Assembly: GCF_042660285.1 (NCBI RefSeq)
Contig: NZ_JBHSTP010000001.1
Span: forward strand, 1-64,000
DNA length: 64,000 nucleotides
Source of the DNA: Luethyella okanaganae
GTDB taxonomy: Bacteria > Actinomycetota > Actinomycetes > Actinomycetales > Microbacteriaceae
Reading direction: 5' to 3'
Position 1 is the stretch's first letter, and the number at the start of each line of letters is the position of its first letter. The notes beneath the pieces were generated by a model, which worked only from the letters and a program-made list of their open reading frames with translations, searched no databases and was not told the origin of the DNA. Shown here in pieces: positions 1-7,850 of this stretch. The translations under genes were made by a program, and so were the position numbers.

Positions 1-31
1 CGCCCCCCGCCCCCGCCCACGCCATGAGTGT

Positions 32-85
32 GTCCGTTTCCGACGAGGCGTACCGGTATGGCGGGCACACTCGTCGGAAACGGAC
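32..85. repeat. Dispersed hairpin element, family A, copy 1
   Basis: Two 16-nt arms (32-47 and 70-85) are perfect reverse complements built on GTCCGTTTCCGACGAG, around a 22-nt loop. The same arms and a very similar loop recur at 25624-25697. The element lies downstream of the MocR-type gene on the minus strand, so it could also act as its transcription terminator. It is mobile-repeat-like rather than coding; the short open frame across it follows no protein family I know. Confidence 0.75.
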
Positions 86-158
86 GTTCTCGAGTCGACC
101 GGCTTGCGGGCAGGCCTGACGGAGATTGGCTCGTCCGTATGTCGAGCAACCGGGGGTG

Positions 159-1568
159 TCAGCTCGCTTGGGTGAGAACGTGTCCGATGATGCGTGCCGC
201 ATCGGGGAATGTGCCGGGATTGATGCCGGAGTAGTTGAGTCGGATGAACGACCCGGCTGATTCTGCGGGGAACCATTCGGTGCCGGAGGCGACCATGACA
301 CCGTTGGTTTCGCAGTCGCGGACGAAGCGGGGGAGTTCGATGGTGTCAGGGAGTCGGTACCAGAGGTTCAGTCCGCCTGGTGGGATGCCGGTGAGGTGTG
401 CGGTGGGAGCGTGATCGTTCATGCTGTCGATGAGTAGGTCGCGGCGGGCGCGGAGTTGTTGACGGAGCCCGCGGAGGTGGGTGTGCCAGCCGGGTTGGGT
501 GACGATGTCCAGTGCGGCTGCCTGCAGGATGCCGCTGACGTACATCGACGCGGCTCCACGGTCGGCGATGATGCGTTCGCGTGCTGGGCCGCGGGCGATG
601 ATTGCGGCGATCCGGATCGCCGGGGACACGCTCTTGGTGAGGGAGCGGATGTAGACGACGTGTCCGCGATCATCGAGCGCGGCGACCGGGCTTGGATCGG
701 TGGTGATGCCGAAGTCGTGTGCCCAATCGTCCTCGACGAGGAACGCACCATGGGCGTGGACGACGTCGAGGAGGTTCTGCGCTCCGGCGCGGCTCCACTG
801 TGCGCCGGTGGGATTGGCGTAGTTCGGTTGGGCGTAGAACGCTCGCGCACCGGTCTCTTCGAACGCGCGAGCGAGTTCGTCAGGGTCCGGTCCTGTAGGG
901 CCGGATGGTACGGGGATGACTTTCACGCCGGCCTGAGCGGCGGCGAGGATCGCTCCCCAGTAGCTCGGGGACTCCATCAAGAGCGGTTGCCCCGCGCCGA
1001 CGAGGGCGCGGAAGACAGAGCTGAGTCCGCTCTGGCTCCCGGGAAGCACGATCACGTCACCCACGGTGGGTGGGGTGACGCCGACCGGCACGGTGGCCGC
1101 GAGTTCTGCCGCAAACCAGGCCTGGAGGTCGGGAAGCCCGGTCACTGGGGATCGGGTCACCGCCGCGCTACTGCGAGCAGCGCGGCTGAGTGCGGTGCGG
1201 ATGAGGCGTTCGGGCAGCAGCTCTTGGTTGGGGTAGCCGGCGTGCAGGGCGATCGTGTTCGGCGGTGTCGGCCGCATCGTCGCCGACCCTGTCGGGATGT
1301 GGGATTGTGGCGATCCCAGAGCAGCGGTCTGCCACCCGTAGTCCAGTGGCTGCGCTGTCCGGACGGCACGCACGAAGGTACCAACGCCGGGTCTGCTCTC
1401 GATGAGTCCCTGAGTGGTGAGGGTGCGCAGCGCCCTCTGAACGGTCACCGGACTTGCTGCATGTCTTGCGACCAGTTCCCGGGTCGACGGGAGCTTCGCG
1501 CCGGGGGGCGCGGTCGCGATCCACGTTCGGAGTTCCTCGACGATCCGGAAACTGCTATCGTTGTTCAT
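159..1568 (-). CDS. MocR/GntR-type regulator with aminotransferase class I domain
   Basis: A 469-residue protein with an N-terminal winged helix (about residues 5-75, motif LPSTRELVARHAASPVTVQR) joined to a fold type I aminotransferase domain. The probable PLP lysine lies in IRSLTKSVSPAIRIA. MocR proteins use the aminotransferase domain to sense PLP or an amino-compound and usually control a divergent neighbour, here the EamA exporter. An upstream frame extends to 1739, but homology starts at MNNDSSFRIV. This ATG overlaps the exporter's possible ATG (CATG at 1566-1569). A near-consensus TAnnnT box about 14 nt upstream suggests a leaderless or very short-leader transcript. Family assignment is firm; ligand unknown. 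Confidence 0.85.
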   Translation of the reverse strand: MNNDSSFRIVEELRTWIATAPPGAKLPSTRELVARHAASPVTVQRALRTLTTQGLIESRPGVGTFVRAVRTAQPLDYGWQTAALGSPQSHIPTGSATMRPTPPNTIALHAGYPNQELLPERLIRTALSRAARSSAAVTRSPVTGLPDLQAWFAAELAATVPVGVTPPTVGDVIVLPGSQSGLSSVFRALVGAGQPLLMESPSYWGAILAAAQAGVKVIPVPSGPTGPDPDELARAFEETGARAFYAQPNYANPTGAQWSRAGAQNLLDVVHAHGAFLVEDDWAHDFGITTDPSPVAALDDRGHVVYIRSLTKSVSPAIRIAAIIARGPARERIIADRGAASMYVSGILQAAALDIVTQPGWHTHLRGLRQQLRARRDLLIDSMNDHAPTAHLTGIPPGGLNLWYRLPDTIELPRFVRDCETNGVMVASGTEWFPAESAGSFIRLNYSGINPGTFPDAARIIGHVLTQAS

Positions 1569-2496
1569 GACAGATAAGAGTAGCGCTACTGCCTCGGGTC
1601 GAACAGTGATATCCACGTCCCGTGCCGGACTGGCCTGGGGATTGCTTGGTGTCGTGGCGTTCTCGTTCACGGTGCCGTTCACTCGCGTGGCGGTCGGAGG
1701 TCTCTCTCCGCTGTTCATCGGCTCGGGACGGGCGGTCATCGCCGCTCTGCTCGCTGTTGTAGCGCTGTCGGTGACCCGTCAGCGGCTCCCGCGTGGGGTG
1801 CAGTGGGTCTGTCTCGCCGTGGTAGCGGGCGGGATCGTGGTTGGCTTCCCGCTGCTGACCTCGTTCGCTCTGATGACTGCTCCTGCAAGCCACGGTGCCG
1901 TTGTGATCGCACTGCTTCCTGCTGCGACTGCGGTGATGGCGGTGATCCGGGGGCATGAGCGTCCGCCGGTGGCGTTCTGGGTCATGGCGATCATCGGTGC
2001 GGTCGCCGCAATCGTGTTCGCGTCGTTGCAGGGTGGTGGGTTCGGTCACCTCACGCTGTCGGACCTGTTGTTGTTCGGGGCCGTCGTCGCTGCGGCGATC
2101 GGCTACGCAGAGGGCGGTCTGCTCGCGCGTGAGCTCGGGTCGTGGCAGACGGTGTCCTGGGCGCTCGTGGTCGCCGCACCATTGATGATCGTGCTGACAG
2201 CTGTCGCCTGGGTGCAACAGCCGCCTGCCGGTACGCCGGTCGAGTGGGCGATGTTCGGATATCTGGCTGTGGTGAGCATGTTCCTGGGGTTCTTCGCCTG
2301 GTATCGAGGGCTCGCGATCGGCCCGATGGCGCAGGTGAGCCAGGTGCAGCTCGTGCAACCCGTGCTCAGCATCCTCTGGGCGGCGCTGCTGCTGCACGAA
2401 GAGCTGACCTGGCCGACAATCCTCGGAGGCATCGTGGTCATCCTCTGCGCGGGCATCGCCGTGCGCACCCGATTGAACCGCATCGCCCCAGACTGA
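1567..2496 (+). CDS. EamA/DMT-family transporter
   Basis: About 309 residues with ten predicted hydrophobic helices in two EamA repeats, from AWGLLGVVAFSFTVPFTRV to the last helix TILGGIVVILCAGIAV. This is the usual size and layout of drug/metabolite transporters exporting amino acids or related metabolites. The start could be ATG 1567, which overlaps the start of the divergent MocR gene, or GTG 1606. The second choice would free a 38-nt intergenic region containing the palindrome AGTAGCGCTACT. The stub of a dapA-like gene follows, so exporter and dapA-like enzyme were probably one operon under the MocR regulator. Substrate unknown. Confidence 0.85.
   Translation: MTDKSSATASGRTVISTSRAGLAWGLLGVVAFSFTVPFTRVAVGGLSPLFIGSGRAVIAALLAVVALSVTRQRLPRGVQWVCLAVVAGGIVVGFPLLTSFALMTAPASHGAVVIALLPAATAVMAVIRGHERPPVAFWVMAIIGAVAAIVFASLQGGGFGHLTLSDLLLFGAVVAAAIGYAEGGLLARELGSWQTVSWALVVAAPLMIVLTAVAWVQQPPAGTPVEWAMFGYLAVVSMFLGFFAWYRGLAIGPMAQVSQVQLVQPVLSILWAALLLHEELTWPTILGGIVVILCAGIAVRTRLNRIAPD
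1576..1587. promoter_or_regulatory. Perfect 12-bp palindrome between MocR and EamA starts
   Basis: AGTAGCGCTACT is its own reverse complement and lies 8 bp upstream of the MocR start, inside the first codons of the exporter if ATG 1567 is used. Its position and symmetry fit an operator bound by the MocR dimer; that role is inferred. Confidence 0.45.
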
Positions 2497-2521
2497 ACCT
2501 CACACCGACGAAAGGACTCCC

Positions 2522-2593
2522 ATGCCCACGAACCTCCTCACCGGCTTGAGCGCCTTCCCACTGACCCCGCTGATCGAGGGACGACTCGACTAA
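2522..2593 (+). pseudogene. 5' stub of a dihydrodipicolinate synthase (dapA)-family gene
   Basis: An ATG with a good ribosome binding site (AAAGGA at 2511-2516) opens 23 codons reading MPTNLLTGLSAFPLTPL..., which matches the N-terminus of DapA-family proteins. The frame stops at TAA (2591-2593), exactly where such proteins usually read DEAAYAG. The next codons after the stop still read AAYAG, so a GAA-to-TAA type nonsense change seems to have been followed by deletion of the remaining 280 or so codons. It sits 25 bp behind the EamA gene, consistent with a former operon. The family match is from memory of the motif, not from a search. Confidence 0.6.
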
Positions 2594-2731
2594 GCCGCGT
2601 ATGCGGGGCATCCCGGCTGAAGAGGCGCGCGTTGGGCTACCGTGGAGGACCTCGATGCCGCTCGCGTGGGCCTCGCGGCCGACGGAGCGCGCGGACTATC
2701 CGGGTTCTGCGCGTCAGAGGCGTCAGAGGCG

Positions 2732-3112
2732 TCAGCCGCGGCGCGGGTTGTCGAGGATCGTGTCGGCGTTGTCGGCGATCCAGCCCATGAGCGGCAGGAG
2801 GTGGGCCGTGAGCTCCTGGCCCCGGTCGGTGAGGCTGTAGTCGACACGAGGGGGGATCACGGGCTGTGCCTCGCGGCGCACGAAGCCGTCCTCTTCGAGC
2901 GTCTTCAGAGTCTGGGCGAGCATCTTCTCGCTGATGCCCTCGATCGCGCGCCGCAGCTCGCCCCAACGGTGTGACTGCTGCGACAACGCGATCAAGATGA
3001 GCACGCCCCACTTGCTCGTGACGTGGTCGAGCACAGTGCGCGTTGGGCAGGCTGCGGGAGACATCCCGTTCGTGAAGCCGGGGAGATCCCCGTGTTCGGC
3101 AATTCTTACCAT
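2732..3112 (-). CDS. HxlR-family transcriptional regulator (QorR-like)
   Basis: A 126-residue HxlR/DUF24 winged-helix protein (CPTRTVLDHVTSKWGVLILIAL, then the recognition region RRAIEGISEKMLAQTLKTLEEDGFV). One cysteine (C22) sits at the N-terminal position used for thiol redox sensing in several members of the family, including QorR of Corynebacterium glutamicum. It is divergent from an NmrA-type NAD(P)H quinone reductase, the classic QorR/QorB layout, and a palindrome lies between the two genes. The redox role is inferred from these features. Confidence 0.85.
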   Translation of the reverse strand: MVRIAEHGDLPGFTNGMSPAACPTRTVLDHVTSKWGVLILIALSQQSHRWGELRRAIEGISEKMLAQTLKTLEEDGFVRREAQPVIPPRVDYSLTDRGQELTAHLLPLMGWIADNADTILDNPRRG

Positions 3113-3119
3113 GGGGTTT

Positions 3120-3142
3120 GTACCTTACTTCAAAGTGGGTAC
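3120..3142. promoter_or_regulatory. Imperfect palindrome, probable HxlR operator
   Basis: The 23-bp segment has outer GTACC/GGTAC arms and inner ACTT/AAGT arms. It lies 8 bp upstream of the HxlR start and about 75 bp before the divergent reductase. The AT-richer centre and position fit HxlR operators; binding is inferred. Confidence 0.5.
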
Positions 3143-3217
3143 CGTTGTCTGGGAAGCAATCGTCGAGGCGTCCGGTTGGCAGATGGTGCAGCCATCAATG
3201 CCACGAAAGGAAGTGCC

Positions 3218-4072
3218 ATGTCACTCGTCGTCACCGGAGCCACCGGCTCGCTCGGTCGTCACGTCATCGAAACCCTCCTCGCGAAGGGTACCCCAGCCGA
3301 CACGATCGTCGCCGCCGGACGCAACCCAGAGCGGCTCGCCGAACTCGCCGCGCGCGGCGTGAAGACCGCACAGATCGACTACGCCCGTCCCGAGACCCTC
3401 GAGGGCGTCTTCGACGGCGCCGACGCCGTGCTCCTCGTCTCCGGTAGCGAGGTCGGCCAGCGGGTTCAGCAGCACGCCAACGCGATCGCGGCCGCGGTGT
3501 CCGCCGGTGTCGGGCGCATCGTCTACACGAGTGCACCGCGTGCGGATGTCTCGGAGCTCGTGCTCGCCCCCGAGCACAAGGCCACCGAGCAGCTCATCCG
3601 CGAATCGGGCATCCCGGCCACGATTCTGCGCAACGGTTGGTACACCGAGAACTATGTGCAGGCCTTGCAGCAGGCGCGCGAGACGGGCGTCGTCGTGGCG
3701 AGCGTCGGCGACGGGCGCGTCGCGAGCGCGAGCCGTTCCGACTACGCCGAGGCGGCCGCGATCGTGCTCGCCGACGAGAGCCACGTCGGCAAGGTCTACG
3801 AGCTCAGCGGCGACGTCGCCTGGAACTACGACGAGCTCGCTTCAACGATCGGTGACATCGTCGGCCGTGAGGTGGTCTTCCGTTCCGTCACCCCCGAGGA
3901 GCACGCGGCGATTCTGGCGGAAGCCGGGCTCGACGAGGGCACCATCGGCTTCGTTGTCGCGCTCGATGCGAACACTCGCGATGGCCTGCTTGCCGAGACG
4001 AGCGGCGACCTCGCCAGACTGCTCGGGCGTCCGACCACCCCGCTGCGCGAGGGCCTGCTCGCCGCGATCTGA
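3218..4072 (+). CDS. NmrA/SDR-type NAD(P)H:quinone oxidoreductase (QorB-like)
   Basis: A 284-residue atypical short-chain dehydrogenase. The Rossmann dinucleotide motif TGATGSLGRHVIE is at residues 6-18, followed by VLLVSGSEVGQRVQQHANAI and the NmrA-like core ILRNGWYTENYVQ. The ATG at 3218 is chosen because it follows GAAAGGAAG and begins exactly at the fold; the open frame extends 65 codons further upstream without homology. QorB/YtfG proteins reduce quinones with NADPH. Divergence from an HxlR regulator supports this over other NmrA functions. Substrate not shown. Confidence 0.85.
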   Translation: MSLVVTGATGSLGRHVIETLLAKGTPADTIVAAGRNPERLAELAARGVKTAQIDYARPETLEGVFDGADAVLLVSGSEVGQRVQQHANAIAAAVSAGVGRIVYTSAPRADVSELVLAPEHKATEQLIRESGIPATILRNGWYTENYVQALQQARETGVVVASVGDGRVASASRSDYAEAAAIVLADESHVGKVYELSGDVAWNYDELASTIGDIVGREVVFRSVTPEEHAAILAEAGLDEGTIGFVVALDANTRDGLLAETSGDLARLLGRPTTPLREGLLAAI

Positions 4073-4140
4073 TCGTGCGGGGTGCCGGGCGCCGGGCGCG
4101 AGGTGCGAGATGCGGCGGTCGCATGACTGGGGATCCGCTC

Positions 4141-4239
4141 TGCGTCTGTGACCCGGGCACCTGCTTTGCGTCTGTGACCCGGGCACCTGCTTTGCGTCTG
4201 TGACCCGGGCACCTGCTTTGCGTCTGTGACCCAGGCACC
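4141..4239. repeat. Tandem 26-bp repeat, four copies
   Basis: Copies begin at 4141, 4167, 4193 and 4219 with a period of exactly 26 bp. The unit starts TGCGTCTGTGACCCGGGCAC; the last copy has one substitution and is cut short. It lies in the 280-bp gap between the reductase and the phosphatase gene, with no coding potential I can support. Four direct copies without unique spacers do not make a CRISPR array; this is a minisatellite. Confidence 0.9.
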
Positions 4240-4354
4240 CCCTCGTCCGCGTGATGTTCCGACCTTCCTCGCGATCCCTGCTCGCGTCGAGGTGCGCGAT
4301 CGAACACGAGTTCTGTGCCGCCTGAGGATGCGGCTGACGGGCTAGCGTGGAACC

Positions 4355-5158
4355 ATGACCGCACAGCTGCTGAGCCTCGCCCGCGACATCGCCATCCAGG
4401 CCGGTGAGCTCGCCGCCCGTCGCAAAGCCGAAGGTGTCGAGGTCGCCGCGACGAAGTCCAGCGACGTCGACATCGTGACTCACGCCGACCGGGAGGCCGA
4501 GGCGCTCATCCGAGGCCTGCTTGCCAACGCCCGTCCGCACGATGGATTTCTCGGAGAGGAGTCGGATGCCTCCGAAGGCACGAGCGGTTTCACCTGGGTG
4601 GTCGACCCGATCGACGGCACGGTCAACTTCCTCTATGGCATCCCGGCCTGGTCGGTGAGCATTGCGGTGGTCGAGGGCGATCCGGATCCGTCGACGTGGC
4701 GGGCGCTCGCAGGCGTCGTGGTCAATCCGAGCTCCGGCGAGGTCTTCACCGCCTCGGTCGGTGAGGGAGCGTGGCTGCGCAACAGTAGGCTCGTGGTCAA
4801 TCACGACGTCGACCTGGCGCACGCCCTCGTCGGAACGGGTTTCTCATACAACTCCGAGTCGCGTGCGGCTCAGGCCGAGGTGATGCGGGGGCTGTTGCCG
4901 CGTGTGCGCGACATCCGACGGATCGGTTCGGCGGCTCTCGATCTGTGCGCCGTCGCTGCCGGGCGGCTCGACGCTCACTTCGAGAAGCACCTCAACCCGT
5001 GGGATCACGCCGCCGGTGCGCTCATCGCCCGCGAGGCCGGTGCGCGCGTCGGCGGGTTCGCGGGAGCGGCAGAGGGCCGGGCGCTCACGATCGCCGCGGA
5101 GCCGACCCTTTTCGTGCAACTCGAGCGCGCCCTCGCCGAGTCTGGTGTTGACGGATGA
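4355..5158 (+). CDS. Inositol monophosphatase family protein (SuhB/HisN-like)
   Basis: A 267-residue Mg-dependent sugar phosphatase. Metal ligands are in GEESDAS (E in GEE, about residue 68), in the hallmark DPIDGTVNF (about 87-95), and in WDHAAGALIAREAG near the C-terminus. Length matches the family. It may hydrolyse inositol-1-phosphate, histidinol phosphate or another sugar phosphate; the sequence does not decide. It overlaps the next GNAT gene by 4 bp (ATGA), so the two are cotranscribed. It is far from the inositol island and need not belong to it. Confidence 0.85.
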   Translation: MTAQLLSLARDIAIQAGELAARRKAEGVEVAATKSSDVDIVTHADREAEALIRGLLANARPHDGFLGEESDASEGTSGFTWVVDPIDGTVNFLYGIPAWSVSIAVVEGDPDPSTWRALAGVVVNPSSGEVFTASVGEGAWLRNSRLVVNHDVDLAHALVGTGFSYNSESRAAQAEVMRGLLPRVRDIRRIGSAALDLCAVAAGRLDAHFEKHLNPWDHAAGALIAREAGARVGGFAGAAEGRALTIAAEPTLFVQLERALAESGVDG

Positions 5159-5772
5159 ACGAGACCGGCCGTACGGCTACAGAGGCGGATGCCGCTGCGC
5201 CGGGGCCGAGCCTAGAGACCGAGCGTCTCGTGCTGCGCCGCTGGTCGCACGCCGACCTGGAACCCTTCTCGGCTCTCAACGCCGATCCACGGGTCATGGA
5301 GCACTTTCCCTCGCCGCTCACTCCTGAGGAGTCGGCCGCTTTCGTCGGTCGCATCGAGGATGCATTCCGGCGGCGTGGCTTCGGGCTCTGGGCGGTAGAG
5401 CGACGTGATACGGGTGTGTTCATCGGATTCGTCGGCCTCACCGTGCCGGGTTTCGAAGCCCACTTCAGCTCGGTGCAGGCGCCGGCGGTCGAGGTGGGGT
5501 GGCGCCTCGCGGCGGACGAGTGGGGGCAGGGATTCGCGACGGAGGCGGCATCCGCGGTGCTCGGTTTCGCGTTCGAAGTGCTGGGTCTGGCCGAGGTCGT
5601 CTCGATGACCGCGGTGGGCAACGAACGGTCGATGCGGGTCATGGAACGGCTGGGCATGCGGCATGATCCGGCGGACGACTTCGAGCACCCGAATGTGCCT
5701 GTGGGGAGTCCTCTCGCGCGCCATGTTCTCTATCGGCTCGACCGTGACGGGTGGTCGAACCGAGCGCGGTGA
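5155..5772 (+). CDS. GNAT acetyltransferase, RimJ/RimL type
   Basis: 205 residues with the RimJ/RimL pattern LETERLVLRRW at the N-terminus, EVGWRLAADEWGQGFATEAA in the acetyl-CoA binding core and the C-terminal motif VGNERSMRVMERLGM. Such proteins acetylate N-terminal amines, aminoglycosides or small metabolites. The start overlaps the stop of the phosphatase gene. Substrate unknown. Confidence 0.8.
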   Translation: MNETGRTATEADAAAPGPSLETERLVLRRWSHADLEPFSALNADPRVMEHFPSPLTPEESAAFVGRIEDAFRRRGFGLWAVERRDTGVFIGFVGLTVPGFEAHFSSVQAPAVEVGWRLAADEWGQGFATEAASAVLGFAFEVLGLAEVVSMTAVGNERSMRVMERLGMRHDPADDFEHPNVPVGSPLARHVLYRLDRDGWSNRAR

Positions 5773-5830
5773 CGCCCCCTGATCGGGGGTGGGATCGGGG
5801 TCTCACCTGGCCCTTTTCGCCGAAATTGGG

Positions 5831-5836
5831 TATCCT
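5831..5836 (+). promoter_or_regulatory. Probable -10 box of the M23 peptidase promoter
   Basis: TATCCT in the context TTGGGTATCCTTTATGG, upstream of the peptidase gene. The same TATCCTTTA appears before tRNA-Thr at 9741. No clear -35 is visible. A leader of about 75-95 nt would result. Confidence 0.35.
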
Positions 5837-5917
5837 TTATGGATTCGTTACTTTGGCATAGGCCCGAGTGATCATCTCCCGCCCGTCGTCGCCCCCCACG
5901 CGGAAAGATCCTACGTT

Positions 5918-7297
5918 TTGCCCCATACCCCCCTTATGCCCGGTGCCCCCGTGCCCGGCAGCGGAGGCCTCGCGCCGACGGCGCGTCCGCTGACTCGTCG
6001 GGAGTTGCGTGAACGCGAGCGGGCTCAGGAAGCTTCGGCGCAGAAGTTCGGGGCTGTTCTTCGGGCGGAGCCCGTGGCAGACACTCTGCCAGTCGTGGCC
6101 GAGACGCAAGCGGTCGGCGAGACGCCGGCTCGCCCCGCAGCACCCGAGGCGGAGGGTGTCGCTGCCTCGCATATCGACCTTCTCAGCGCTTTCGACGCCC
6201 TGATCTCGACGGAGCCGACGGGGCCGGATGCGGCGCGCGGCGGCTCTGCGGCGGCGCCAGCCGTCCGACCGCTCGTCGGTGCGGCGTCTCGAGCTGAATC
6301 GCGCGCGAGCGTGGTGTCTGTGGCCGCGGAAACCGTGGCTGCGCCCTCGGAGTCGACCCTGTCCCCGGTCACGCCGCCCGTGATCGGGTCCTCCGATGAT
6401 GAGACACGGCCGAGTCGCCGCTCCAGCCGTCGTGCGGCGGAGACCGTGTCCGTCGCGTCCGCCCTGGACTCCCGCGCAGGCAGCGCGCAGGCCCATCACG
6501 GTGCCGGGGCGTCCCACGACGCGATGGGGGCTTCGCGTCCGGTCACCCCTCCGGCCTCCCGTGCGCCCCACCGGGGTGGTTTCTCGCGACGCGTCGCCGC
6601 GAAGGGCATGGCCGCCCTCGCCATGTCGTTCGTCGCTCTCATGGCCGTCGCCACCTCGATTCCCGCCAACGCCCTGTTGTCGACCACCGATGTGCAGGTC
6701 GCGGCGCGCGCCGCGCAGGCACCGAAGCGCACCGAGCCCGGTCAGTCCATCCAGGCGGCGAGCGGGTCTGACAGCATCACGGTCCAACGCGATGGCTATG
6801 AGTCGGCGACGATAGCCGAGGCCGCGGCCGCGAGTGGTATCCGTCTCGAGGCGACGTTCACCAACAACCCGAATGGAACCATCCAGTGGCCGTTCGCGGT
6901 GGGTGTGCACATCGGTGACCGTTTCGGCTATCGTGACTGCGCCGGCTGCTCGAGCAACCACGGTGGCCAAGACTTCAACCCCGGCGAGGGTGCGCCGATC
7001 CAGTCGATCGCCGACGGTATCGTCCGCGTCGCGGAGGACGGCGAGGGCAGTCTCGGCGTCAACATGATGATCGACCACATGATCGACGGAAAGCTCGTCA
7101 CGAGCGTCTACGCGCACATGCAGCACGGCTCGATGAGGTTCAAGGTCGGCGACCAGGTCAAGGTCGGCCAGGTCGTCGGCAATACCGGTAACACCGGAAT
7201 GTCGACCGGGCCGCACCTGCACTTCGAGATCCGGCTCGGCGGTGTCGCCGGAACCAAGGTCGACCCGCTCGAATGGCTCTACGCCAACACGAACTAG
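5918..7297 (+). CDS. M23-family cell-wall peptidase with membrane anchor
   Basis: About 459 residues. A long cytoplasmic, Ala/Pro-rich N-terminal half is followed by one transmembrane helix (GMAALAMSFVALMAVATSIP, about residue 230). After a linker comes an M23 (LytM) domain with the zinc motifs HGGQDF and HLHFE plus the intervening YAHM. M23 enzymes cut peptidoglycan cross-bridges; this one faces outside the membrane. TTG 5918 is preferred because GGAAAGA lies 9 nt upstream; ATG 5936 in the same frame has no Shine-Dalgarno. The open frame back to 5789 looks non-coding. Confidence 0.85.
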   Translation: MPHTPLMPGAPVPGSGGLAPTARPLTRRELRERERAQEASAQKFGAVLRAEPVADTLPVVAETQAVGETPARPAAPEAEGVAASHIDLLSAFDALISTEPTGPDAARGGSAAAPAVRPLVGAASRAESRASVVSVAAETVAAPSESTLSPVTPPVIGSSDDETRPSRRSSRRAAETVSVASALDSRAGSAQAHHGAGASHDAMGASRPVTPPASRAPHRGGFSRRVAAKGMAALAMSFVALMAVATSIPANALLSTTDVQVAARAAQAPKRTEPGQSIQAASGSDSITVQRDGYESATIAEAAAASGIRLEATFTNNPNGTIQWPFAVGVHIGDRFGYRDCAGCSSNHGGQDFNPGEGAPIQSIADGIVRVAEDGEGSLGVNMMIDHMIDGKLVTSVYAHMQHGSMRFKVGDQVKVGQVVGNTGNTGMSTGPHLHFEIRLGGVAGTKVDPLEWLYANTN

Positions 7298-7307
7298 GCT
7301 GCCCGCA

Positions 7308-7484
7308 AGAGATTTCGAGCTCGTGATGCAGGGCTATGTCGTGCTGCGGATCAGTTACCGCATGCTCATGAACGACCGGGCGAAGGTCGAGGCCGGGATA
7401 CTCGAACTCGTGCGGAGGGACGAGTATCTCTGGAGTTCCAATCCGGGGTGGCGCCATGGTCGTGCGGCCCAAAACGCAGGATGA
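7308..7484 (+). pseudogene. C-terminal remnant of a DUF559-type endonuclease-domain protein
   Basis: The frame reads RDFELVMQGYVVLRISYRMLMNDRAKVEAGILELVRRDEYLW, which resembles the last part of the small DUF559/Vsr-like endonuclease-domain proteins common in actinobacteria (GY.VLR....L..D...V...I). No start or upstream domain is present; the preceding sequence is the end of the M23 gene. I read it as a truncated gene. The identification rests on motif memory only. Confidence 0.4.
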
Positions 7485-7551
7485 TCCAAAACGCAGGATG
7501 AGGGGTGCGCTGAGGCGCTGGCAAGCTCAGCGCGCCCCTCATCCTGCGTTT
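7472..7551. repeat. Dispersed hairpin element, family B, copy 1
   Basis: Arms at 7489-7514 and 7526-7551 are 26 nt with one mismatch, starting AAACGCAGGATGAG, around an 11-nt loop. A partial extra copy of the left arm lies immediately upstream (7472-7484). A second member of the family is at 53823-53880. It may also terminate the M23 transcript. Confidence 0.75.
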
Positions 7552-7619
7552 GCGTCGGCGTGCTTACGTTGCTCAGCTAGAACCGACCGGGCGGATGGGG
7601 GTCTGTCGGTCGCGGCACC

Positions 7620-7822
7620 ATTGGGGCCGCCCAGCCTGGTTCAACCTTGAGGCCCAGCCGGGTTTGGCGGTGAGGCCCAGCCTGGTCCAACACTGAGACC
7701 CACCCCGGGTCGGCGCTGGAGGCTGCCCAGCCGGGTCGGCGCTCAGGCCGGTCGGCGGGGTCGGCGCTCAGACCGGTCGGCCGGGTCGGCGCTCAGGCGG
7801 CGGGGTCGGCGCGAGGCCGTGC
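7620..7822. repeat. Degenerate short tandem repeats
   Basis: An irregular array built on GGGTCGGCGCTCAGRC and GAGGCCCAGCCKGGT units fills most of the gap between the M23 peptidase and the alpha-glucosidase. No gene is supported here. Confidence 0.7.
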
Positions 7823-7850
7823 CGTCCAACCCAGCGCCGCCGCCAAGAAC

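Noticed and set aside
4141..4239. Possible CRISPR array
   Set aside because: The 26-bp units are directly abutting with no unique spacers, and there are no cas genes.
5800..5917. c-di-AMP (ydaO-type) riboswitch before the M23 peptidase
   Set aside because: Such switches often precede peptidoglycan hydrolases in actinobacteria, but the leader is short and the conserved blocks are not visible.
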